Below are positions 55,507 to 64,000 of a stretch of 64,000 nt of DNA, piece by piece (positions within the stretch are counted from its first letter, which is position 1; the number at the start of each line of letters is the position of its first letter). The stretch comes from Lunularia cruciata (Eukaryota; Streptophyta; Marchantiopsida; Lunulariales; Lunulariaceae), in assembly GCA_948567375.1 (NCBI GenBank), contig OX419756.1, positions 11,661,001-11,725,000 of the forward strand, read 5' to 3'. Under the pieces are notes generated by a model. The model was not told the DNA's origin, did no database searches, and was given only the letters and a program-made list of their open reading frames with translations. Made by a program: the position numbers and the translations under genes.

Positions 55507-55916
55507 TGTAAAAGACCAAATCCGAGGAGAGAAATAGGAGAATGGAAACTCACATTGGTACACTTGAATGAGAAACTCCAAATGCCTAGCATGAGCTTTG
55601 GCTTTGGTATTTACAAGTAGCATACAAGGCTTTGAGAAGCTTCCTCAAGCCGGTTTCTTAGAGTGCAAGCCAAGTTAACTAGGAAGCTTCTCAAGAAGCT
55701 TTGTTCTAGAAGTCACCTACTTGGCATGCAAGCTAAGCTAGTTAGAAGCTACTAAAAGCTTCCTTCTAGAAGCTACTTACTTGAGGTGCAAGCTAAGCTA
55801 GCCGGGAAGCTTCCCAAGAAGCTTCCTAGATACTTCCAGAATATTCTAGGCTACTTTGTCTTATGTGCTACTTTGTAAGCCTGACTAAATTCATCGCTAA
55901 ACTCCATATTGTTACA
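55507..55916 (-). repeat. LTR of family C, 5' LTR of C2 (410 bp)
   Basis: Element sense TGTAACAATATGG at 55916 to TTTTACA at 55507. A perfect TTCcaGAAtaTTC module is at 55834-55846 and GAAgcTTC pairs are near 55684-55700 and 55806-55824. The TATA position has mutated to TGTAAATA. Confidence 0.88.
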
Positions 55917-55921
55917 TTTTC

Positions 55922-57023
55922 CTTATTCTTGTAGCATCCTGCACCTTCACTACAAAATTGGACCACCCCACCAACATTCTTTGTCCTCCTCAAACTCTTG
56001 GATCATGGATGGGGCCTACAAGTTAAAATTTAGGCCCAATTCACATGTTCTCCTCTATATACTCACTAAAAGATTATAGCTTGGTTTAAGTGAGGTAGGT
56101 GGTTCACTTTGGGCAAAATAGTTTCATCAAGGATTGAACTATAACCTATTTAGCCAGATCCTTGTAAGTTGCTACTCTCTAACCATTACAAGTATATCTC
56201 TTCTCTACAAAGGATTTGGATATCTTTATATTGAACTCTTTACCTATATCCCCAAAATTGGTATTTATGGTCATTGCTCCATATGAACCTATGTCACCTC
56301 TTAGTACTATCTTCTAGTAATCTTCTCCCCAACTATAAGGATTATGCCAAAGATTTTTCCAATTGCTCTCATTGCCCATTTTTTTGTCCTTGGAGATTGA
56401 CGGATCACCTCAAAAATCTTCCTTGTTGCTTCCCTTCCGCAAACCATCTCTCTATTAAGGGTGCTACAACTACAAAGAACTATCAATTATAAAGGTGTAA
56501 AAATGTTGAGGTGTTCTTTGGAATTCTCTTGTAAATTCTTGGCAAGGGTGAAATTACTTGCTGGCACTTTGTTTTATTGTTAGGGATTCTTTGGTAATGG
56601 TCCTCAATTGATGAGCCATCATCATTCATGTATGATTACTCTCCAATGAGTGCAAATAGTCCTTGGCAATGGTTCTTTATCTAGGTGGTTGTGCAACTCA
56701 AATTAGCATATGGTCTTTGGTTCCAAAGATTCTTCATACTTATCTTCTTTGGTTCCAACCCTCTTTAGACTTGAATTTTTTGTACCAAATAGATCTTTGT
56801 GGATGTCTTCTTTGTATCCAAATGAAATGTACACAAATGAAATAAAAAAAGAATACTCATATAAGGAGTTTCTTTCCTTAAACATGAAAAAAACTTACTC
56901 TATCTTAATCAAAAAGAAACAAAAGAAACAAAAATAACAACTTTTGCAAATAGGTTTGCATCATAATTACTCCTTGAAGGTCCCTTCTAGTATAGCTTCT
57001 AGTCTTTGTTGAGACTTGGTCAT
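55922..57023 (+). repeat. Repeat E copy 2, third segment, then unassigned sequence
   Basis: The first 120 bp or so match E copy 1 after 16040 (caccttcactac and onward) and so continue 33434. Beyond about 56050 I see no reliable similarity and no coding signal. Confidence 0.5.
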
Positions 57024-59420
57024 GTGTGAAAACCCTAAAAATATCACTTTTGCGGTAATCAAGTAAGTAAAGTTTGTTCCCATAGAGATATGAATTGCAA
57101 CTTTACTTATTTTCAACTCCTCCTCATACTCCATTGTGCAATCTTCCAACTCCTTCACATACTGGTCAATCTTCACCTCTAACATCTGCACCAAATCTCT
57201 CAGCCTTCCTTCTTCTTGATGGTGCTTAGCTAGATCTCGTTACCAAGTTGTTGTCTTCTACTCTACCCTCTATTGGAATGCATCAAGCTCCTCTTCCCTT
57301 GCTTCCACTAATTCTTTGCTATTTTCTTACTTTGACTTTACTCCGGCTTGTAACTTCTCCACCCAAAGTCTTTCTTGCATAACCTCCTTCACTTTCATCA
57401 CCAACTCTCTTCCCTGCTTCTCAAACTTCTCTTGCAAATTCTTGTTGATCTTCTTCTACAATGCTGCATCTACTCACGGTATCTCCTTTTCCTCCTCTCC
57501 TTTTCTCAGACTCTCCCGGAACTTCTAATTCTCTGATTCTAGTCTCTTCAGCACCTTCAACATAGTCTGCACATTGGGATGTCTACTTTGCATCTCCTTC
57601 TTCTTCTTCTTCCCCATCTGCAATAGCAATGGACATACCACATCTCAAAGGTACACTACTCCCTCACACCCTGCTTCTTCTTCTACCTTCTCTTCAAGGA
57701 CTTCAGCAATTTGGTTCTTCCCATTTGAGTCCGATGCTTTACTATGAAGTCCAAGTTTTTGTATTATCAATGACACATCATCCTCCAAACTTTCTTCATC
57801 ATCCAGATTGATCATTTTTTGGGCTGCCTTTGAACATTCTCCTTTTGGCGTGTACTGCCTTGGCTCGGCCACCAGTCCTTTTCTCCTGCATTTGCTAACT
57901 TTGCTAGAATCTCTTCTTTTGTCTTTTGCCTCTTGATTGCTTCTTGTAGAGAAATCTCCTTCTCTTGATCTTTCTGCACCTCAAATTCACCCTTGCTCTC
58001 CTCACTGGACTTTTCACTCCATAGGGTTAATTCCAATTCTTACCCCAATCCCTCCAATGCAGACTTTGCTTCACCTTCTGATTTGATCTTCTCTTTAGGT
58101 GCAATTTGATGGACTTGCTTCCCTTCTCTCTACCCAATTCTTCTTAATTTCCAGGGCTGCATTGGCGAGCTCTCCACCTCAGGTCAACTTCTCTTCTTCT
58201 TGCTTGGCAGGAGCACATCTATCTTTCAATCATGTCGCATTCTTGCATAATGATTGTCATTGCTCTGCAATTACCAAATGTACTATCGTCCTTCATTGTT
58301 TGCTTCTTGATGCAAATTGGGATGGAAATGCAAGACAAACTTCTTCTTCTCATTGCTGCTTAACAAATTCAACCCAAGGTAGAAGTGTGTTACAAAAGGC
58401 ACAAAGTAATGTGGTGGTGTCAACGTCCTCCAATTGAGCACCATCTGCCTCATCCGCTGATAAAAACACTTTGCCTAATTGATTGGCTCTCTTGCAAACA
58501 TCTTGTGGAAGAACACCACCTGCTGCTTCGTCACATAGGTAGTGCACCTAGATTTGAACAATGCCATCATTGCACCTATAATTCTTCTTCTCACCGGGTC
58601 TCAATATGTATCCACCTTGTACCCATTTTTCATGTGCTTCGAGGTGAATGACTCACTGATCTCTTGGGTTTCTTCTATGGCTTCTCACTTCCCAAGAACA
58701 TGGCTCCATACTCTTCCCCACTCTCTCTTCCTAACACTAGTCTCCAATCCAACTTTGTCCATCAAGCCGGATTGTCCATCTCTTCCCGACTGTTGCCGGC
58801 TGATCTACACACTTACTAACCGTGATCTCTACCATGAAAGTAGGAAAACTCAGATTCCAATTCCAAGAAAGGAAAGCAATGCAAAGTCTACTAAGGACTT
58901 TGATGCAAGCCATCACATCTAATCTCTTAATCATTGGGTTTTTCAATGCCAGTGTAGGGTACTTCCTAATTCCCTTCATTCTACTCTCTTTTGTGATGTG
59001 CTTTTGCAAGACAACTCTCCTGTCCCTTGGACTTGCAACTCTCAACTCCTCTGAATTCTTCCCAACTTTACTCACTACCACTCCTCTTCCCTGATCTCCC
59101 TCAAGACGACTCTACAAAAGCAAAGGAAATTCAATTGTTATTCATCTTGTTCTTGATTTGAAACCTTGCTTTATAGTCCGACATTTCTCAATCATTCTTA
59201 AAATGCTTGTCTATCAAGAAATCACATCTTCTACATGCACTTCTCCTATCACTTTCAATTTCTCTCCCTTTTGCCTTAGCCGCTTTTGTGTGCGGTACAA
59301 TTCTTGATTTTCCAACCCAAAGGAAATATGTTGCTTTGTCTTTGCATCGGGTTGATCACCCTAAGGTGAGGTCTCCTTACTTTAGGTTGAACTCTGATAG
59401 ATCCAATCCAAATACTTTGT
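57024..59420 (-). mobile_element. Element D, copy 2 (decayed, internally deleted, 5' end lost)
   Basis: The left end is the 3' end of D on the minus strand: gattaccgcaaaagtgata matches 38067-38086, and the TCACA end falls near 57024. It then jumps to coiled-coil coding sequence, so D positions about 37150-38040 are deleted. Minus-strand coding continues through an acidic segment (57870-57640), the aromatic-rich segment (58620-58350) and the N-terminal segment (59081-58737, PMIKRLDVMACIKVLSRL matching D). Similarity to the D 5' region fades near 59360. The D start TGTGGTACCC is not found. Confidence 0.75.
58350..59081 (-). pseudogene. ORF fragments of D copy 2, unknown conserved protein
   Basis: An open segment of 114 codons (59081-58737) covers the junction that is frameshifted in D: WNWNLSFPTFMVEITVSKCV reads straight through. 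Further down, another frame encodes the conserved segment (RRIIGAMMALFK, TYVTKQQVVFFHKMFARE, HYFVPFVTHFYLGLNLL). Comparison with D shows many conservative replacements. This supports an ancestral continuous protein. Function unknown. Confidence 0.55.
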
Positions 59421-59421
59421 T

Positions 59422-59475
59422 ATAGTTGGAACTCATTCTTAATGAAAATGGTCATTAAGAATGAGTTCCAACTAT
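59422..59475. repeat. Perfect inverted repeat, 24-bp arms, 6-bp loop
   Basis: Arms 59422-59445 and 59452-59475 are exact reverse complements around aaatgg. It lies at the 5' boundary of D copy 2, where D similarity gives way to E-like sequence. No second copy was seen in the window. Confidence 0.85.
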
Positions 59476-61259
59476 TTCTTGAAGGTGATGACCTAACCAA
59501 CTCCAAGGGAGTTGCTTAACTATGAAGATGTTCAACTCCAAAGATGATGTTATATCTTTCCCAAGAAGCACACTCCAAGTGCACTTTGCCTTGACAATAG
59601 GACTTTGCTTTTTGATTCCATGGTACTTTCAACACTATAGTTCATTTTGATTAGTCAATGCATTACTTTGCTCCTTCAAAACTCTCAAGAATCCCAGACC
59701 CTAATCATAAGTACAAATGGTCACTCCACTCAAGCACTTTGGTTCATAGTACAAAGTTCCTCACCACTACTCACCCAAGATGTGGTACCAGGGAATTTTT
59801 ATTTTTTTGGTTTTCTCTTTCTTTCTTTTTTAGAGAAGAGGAATCCCTTCTATAGAAGGGGAAATTCCACAAATCTCTATTTTGGTGAAGATATGGTTCT
59901 TGAAATGATTGTGTCTTTGGAAAATTGGCATCTTCATGGAAACTTGGTTGTCTTTTATTCAGAAGGATAGGAAGACCCATTCTTTAGAAGATGAGTAACC
60001 GTATCTTTGGAATAGTATTACATTTTCTTTAGAATGAACAGTTTGGATACCTTTCTCATATTCTTTGGAAGAGGGTAGACCTTGTCTTTGGAAGAGCAAG
60101 AGGATTCTTTAGAAGAGGAAGAACTAGTGGTGCAAAGATTTCAAGGTCATGGGAAGAGCTCCTCAAAGTCAGTTCATATGAGTAGAATAAGATGGGTGAT
60201 TGAATACCATTGTAGCACAAAAGAGGAAAGAAGTATAAGCGTAGACAATTCCATGCAAGTAAGCAAGTTTATAGTCTTCACAAACTTCCAAGAAGACGCC
60301 AATCAATTAAATTAAGTATGAAGTTGGAAATTGAGTGGTGATTGAGGAAACCGCTTCCATAGATAGTAGATTGCTAGTCACAATAGTGAAAGGAATGAGC
60401 CAAATGCATTCCAAGAATGCTCTGAACTTGAAGACTCATGCAGTTGACCCATAGGAGATGAAAGAGCACATTGAGAAGGAGCACATTGCACCATTATTAC
60501 CATTGTTATACCCACCTAGAGTTGTAGATCCCATAGTTATCTTAATGTACAATTAGTTAGTACTTTCCTGTTTTTAGGTAGGTATTTTTGGTTTCTAGTT
60601 TTAGTCACAAATTTTTATGACTGTTAAGCATAGCATTTTAAGTGATACTTTATTAAGAGTATGAGTGATGAATCAAGTGAAGAGCTTCATAGCTCTTTGT
60701 CACTTTGTTTATTCACTTATGAAATTTTATGGATTTATTCTTATGTTTTGATGAAGAATCATAATGACATTGGTTGCTTTGTGTGTACTTTGTGACTTTT
60801 TGGATTCAATGACATGAAAAGACTTCATTATGCTATAGTGTTGTAAGTAACTAAAGTATGAGAATTAAATAAAAAGATTGTCAAAAATATATTGTAATCT
60901 TCTCAAGATGATGCCTTTAGAAGGGTAGGACATTGGTTGTTAGGTGAAGATGGTGCCTTCCAAAGTCTAGAAAATTGATCTTTGAAAGACAAGCTGAAAA
61001 TTTTTTGGAAGGAGTCAGGATCTTCAAAATATATGTGCCTTCAAAAGGAGAATCTCTTCATCTTCAAAAGGACCTGACCTACATCTTCTAAAGGGTAGGA
61101 CATATATCTTTGGAAGGGTCTTCAAGCAATGTGATTGAGTGTTAATATATAGGATGATCCACACTCTCATCCCAATGGCTCCTTAGGCCCATTCTACTCT
61201 TAGCATCATTTGAGAAATAGATAATTTATTTTATAGTCCTAATACAACCTACCACAAAA
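59476..61259 (+). other. E-like sequence and degenerate purine-rich stretch
   Basis: Positions 59480-59700 resemble 13480-13720 of E copy 1. Positions 59900-60130 and 60900-61120 are full of imperfect variants of ctttggaagagg and cttcaaaagg. No coding region or LTR boundary could be supported. Confidence 0.45.
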
Positions 61260-61950
61260 ACCACACAAAAAAGATACATTTTGGTTTGCACTGACTATGC
61301 AACAAAGATGGTGGGAAGCAAAAGCTATAGGAAGGATGATGCAAATACAATAGCAAAGTTCTTCCTCCACAATGTCATCTCCTAGGATGGCTACCTCCTC
61401 AAATTAATGAGTGATAGGGGAGTTCATTTCTTGAATAAACTAGTGGAGTCTCTCACCCAACACTTTCCAATGAAACACAAGAAAACTACCCCCTATAATC
61501 CAACATTGGAATGATTGACAAAAAGAGCCAATGGAATTTTGTGCAAAATCTTGAAAAGGGAATGGTGAATTTTGCATACAACCCTGAACCCAAGTTACCA
61601 GTAGCCTTCTGAGCATATCACATCACTAAGAAAATCCTAATGAAGTAGACACCTCACTTTCTCACATATGGGCTCCATCATATTTTGCCCATTAAATTTA
61701 AGGTGCCTATCTAAAAGAATCCATCAAAGAATAGATGATTGAAGAAGATAGTTAGGCTCTCTAAATGCAGCAACTGATGTTTTTGGAGGAAAAGAGAGAT
61801 GACTCCCACAATTGCACCAAGAATGCTCAAGAAAGAAGAAAAGAAGTTCATGATCAAAAGATCCGGCCAATGCAAATTGTAGAAAGAGAGTTGGAATTAT
61901 TGTATGATACTTGTCATAAGTTCTTCCCTAAGAAAACACATCTTTGATGG
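61260..61950 (+). pseudogene. Ty3/gypsy integrase relic
   Basis: Plus-strand fragments follow integrase order: YATKMVGSKSYRKDDANTIA after the first catalytic region, LMSDRGVHFLNKLVESL with the second Asp, TTPYNPTLE, a stop, then KRANGILCKIL where the catalytic Glu position reads Lys. An open C-terminal part (61765-61947) includes LEEKRDDSHNCTKNAQERRK and PKKTHL. Heavily mutated and inactive. Same orientation and age class as relic H. Confidence 0.75.
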
Positions 61951-62114
61951 ATGGGACCTTATTGAGTGGAAAAACTCTTTAAAAATAGGTCTTTATAACT
62001 TGTTGATCTAGAGGGAAATCAATTGCTACTTGAGTCAACAAATGGTGGTCCTACAAATACTACAATTGAGGAAAGAAGAAAGAGAAACCTTGATGTTTGT
62101 AAGGACACTCACAT

Positions 62115-62140
62115 TTGAGGAGAGGGGTATGTGATGCCTA
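62115..62140 (+). promoter_or_regulatory. Polypurine tract and probable 3' LTR start of the integrase-relic element
   Basis: ttgaggagaggggta (62115-62129) is followed directly by tgtgatgcct, the normal order of plus-strand primer then LTR start. It lies about 180 bp after the integrase relic ends. The LTR end was not located. Confidence 0.55.
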
Positions 62141-63358
62141 AACTCTTTCCAAAATTCACCTTTTTTTTAACTTACTTAGTTTAATCAAAAAGAATGAAGA
62201 AATAGCTAGTCAATAAGGAAGAAAGGAGGCTTATTATTGTTTGCCTTCCATCCCAAGGGGAACTGTACCTTCAAGTGGAAAGATGATACAGAAGGAATAT
62301 ATTGTAGGAGAACCAGCAATAGTGGATCTAGATAAAGAACATGTGATATGGCTCTTCAATGAAGAAGGCTTTCAATCAAGGAAACCTTTGGTGAGGAAGC
62401 CTTTCACCCTAGAGATCTTTGCCTTGGAAAGAGACCTTTGCCTTGGGATGACCTTTGGTCGGAAAAGTCATTCAGTTTGGAAGCCCCTTGGTCTAAAATT
62501 TATGAGTAAATGGTTGTGCAAATAGATCAAGAACTGACAATTGATGACCATTTGATTGTACTAACCACTCATATATGCAAGGAATGATTGCTCACCAAAT
62601 CATACCTACCAAACACTTATAATGGTTGAGCCATCACCTTAAATATCCTTATTGGGCTTAGATTCTTTTTATGTTTTTCAAAGTTAATAAGCGCAAGACC
62701 AGTTTGGATTTCCTTCCCCTCTGCAAGAAGTTGCAACACTTAAGAATTTGAATTATGAGAATGTGTGATTGTGCAAGGAGGATTGATAAATGTGAGATGG
62801 ATTGAGAAGAATGAATGGATCAAAAGGAAAGGAAGTAAAAATTCATCAAGGGCATAGTAAGATGAGAAGAACATATAAGTTTATAATCAAGTCTATAAGA
62901 TTGGCTAAACGTGCACTACATTGTAGATAGAAATTAGTCCACAACAAGAAGTTGGAGTTCTTGTTGTGGAATTGGGAGTTAAGTGACCAGGCAATGTTGC
63001 ATGAGATCAAGGACAATCATAATTTGAGGATGGAGACCTTGAGAAGGAACCTCTTTGCTTGGATAGAGGGACATTGGTGGATAGTGTTGGGGCCTAGGAA
63101 TTCTCCCCTAGATGCCATTACTTTAGACGGTACTTGGACTTGCCCTCATGACTATAAAAGCCAAGTTCAAGGCAACATTCAAAGATGACAAGACCAATAA
63201 TGGTTGGTTTTTCCTTGGAATTAAAGATCTTGCTAAAAGGATCTTGATAGATATAGTAATGAAGTTGTTCAATTCTAAACAAACAGTCAAGCAATCTTCT
63301 TTGATACCTACACCAAGGAAGACTTGTCAAGTGGGCAGCAATGTTTTGGGTGAAGGCA
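62141..63358 (+). other. Probable LTR sequence, no recognisable gene
   Basis: An open frame of 94 codons (62241-62525) has no family motif and simple repetitive wording (variants of cctttggaaag in 62390-62460). I treat this stretch as U3-like LTR sequence of the preceding relic, without a defined end. Confidence 0.35.
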
Positions 63359-63455
63359 TGTTGTGTGTATATACATTGCTACACAACATACATTGTTGTC
63401 AACATCATACACTATAGAAGCACAACTTATACATAAGTCATACATGAATTCTAAA
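63359..63455 (+). repeat. 97-bp direct repeat X, copy 1
   Basis: Begins tgttgtgtgtatatacat and ends ctaaa. It is repeated with a few changes at 63905-64000. The two copies bracket a B-like LTR fragment. Confidence 0.85.
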
Positions 63456-63902
63456 AGTGCCATAATAATCAGATTGTTTACAACTCAAATCAAATCAATA
63501 CTTGATTTGATTCTCAACAACTTGCCAACAGTAGGGCATTGATTATAGTCAAGCCACACCGACTCTAACTAAGAGACTCCAGCTGATGCTCGCCAGCTTT
63601 CTGTCCACTCTAGCCAAGAACTCGAAGGCTCAACATCAGAGAAGTGAGCTCTCTAGAGTTGCACTTCCAAGGTATACTCCTGATTTTGACCTAGGTCTCA
63701 TTCCAATGGTCCCGCTGATGGCACATCCAATTGTGCTGATAGTGCAAGTGATGGTGGGCCCAACCATGAAGTCAGTACCCCAAAGACAAAATCTGACCAT
63801 CAAAAAGTAATCTATGAGTAATTGCCAAAATACCTCTAACTACTATCACTAGAACTCTAAGGGTCCAAGCAATCTAGATGCAACACTACAAATGGTATGA
63901 CA
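63456..63902 (-). repeat. Diverged LTR fragment of family B
   Basis: Collinear with 3638-4091: aatcagattg near the start, agtcaagccacacc, a tract around agaagtgagctctct, and an end tacaaatggtatgaca corresponding to TGTCATACCATTTGTA in element sense. Clearly older than the two B LTRs at the left of the window. Confidence 0.8.
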
Positions 63903-63904
63903 AC

Positions 63905-64000
63905 TGTTGTGTGTATATACATCACTACACAACATACATCAATATCAACATCATACACTATCGAAGCACAACTCACACATAGTCACACATGAACTCTAAA
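63905..64000 (+). repeat. Direct repeat X, copy 2, reaching window end
   Basis: Matches 63359-63455 in order and length, 546 bp downstream. It may mark a tandem unit of X plus LTR that continues beyond the window. Confidence 0.82.

Larger units (their letters stand above)
33435..55916 (-). mobile_element. Chromovirus C2 (Ty3/gypsy), complete but opened by three nested insertions
   Basis: LTRs at 55507-55916 (5') and 33435-33919 (3') with a perfect target duplication ttttc (33430-33434 and 55917-55921). Nested inserts are D (34408-38104, duplication gatca), the A tandem (38153-47931) and G (51198-54628, duplication accgc). Removing inserts leaves about 5564 bp, close to the 5610 bp of C1, with about 150 bp of integrase lost at the A junction. 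Minus-strand order is gag, protease, RT-RNase H, integrase, chromodomain. The primer site is tRNA-iMet type. Confidence 0.9.

Noticed and set aside
59422-59475. microRNA precursor
   Set aside because: Perfect 24-bp arms with a 6-nt loop are too short for a plant precursor, and there is no conserved mature sequence I can recognise.

Overview
The window looks like a nested retrotransposon landscape from a large plant nuclear genome. I found no host gene, rRNA, tRNA gene or CRISPR array. The evidence is plant-type Ty3/gypsy gag-pol, primer sites matching plant-like tRNA-Glu and tRNA-iMet 3' ends, TG...CA LTRs with 5-bp target duplications, and heavy nonsense decay. A non-angiosperm land plant with a large genome (gymnosperm-like) is my best guess. 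It rests on the repeat style and on a DNMT3-like methyltransferase, a class reported as lost from flowering plants. The species is not determinable from the sequence.

Layout, with family names A-H, X coined here. Positions 1-11426 hold three nested minus-strand elements: the LTR and leader of A (1-1610) sit in the gag of B copy 1 (1611-4091), which sits in the RNase H region of B copy 2 (4092-11426). Positions 11427-13379 are AT-rich and unassigned. Positions 13380-26800 hold old plus-strand material: repeat E, a decayed gypsy pol (H) and a long coding-like relic. A second E copy (26800 to about 57023) was then split by two chromoviruses, C1 (27176-32785) and C2 (33435-55916). C2 was itself opened by D (34408-38104), a tandem A array (38153-47931) and G (51198-54628). 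Subtracting these inserts leaves C2 about 5.56 kb long against 5.61 kb for C1. A second D copy (57024-59420), an integrase relic (61260-61950) and an LTR-like repeat unit close the window.

The most notable content is element B. A single ancestral frame of about 1360 codons (9681 down to 5593) runs gag, two zinc knuckles, a DSG aspartic protease, and then a complete DNMT3-like cytosine-5 methyltransferase domain with motifs I, IV, VI, VIII and X in the normal unpermuted order. RT and RNase H follow in a second frame. The frame has eight nonsense codons, each one C-to-T step from CAG, CAA or CGA.

Three other observations stand out. The LTRs of chromovirus C carry perfect heat-shock-element modules just upstream of a TATA box, an architecture like the heat-induced Arabidopsis element ONSEN. 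Family A has a separate zinc-knuckle ORF upstream of gag, uses a tRNA-Glu primer site, and is present as an LTR-internal-LTR-internal tandem that shares an inactivating stop codon. D is a 3.7-kb TG...CA insertion with a perfect GATCA duplication and no visible internal LTR pair; it carries a long decayed ORF of unknown function whose protein sequence is recognisable in a second copy.
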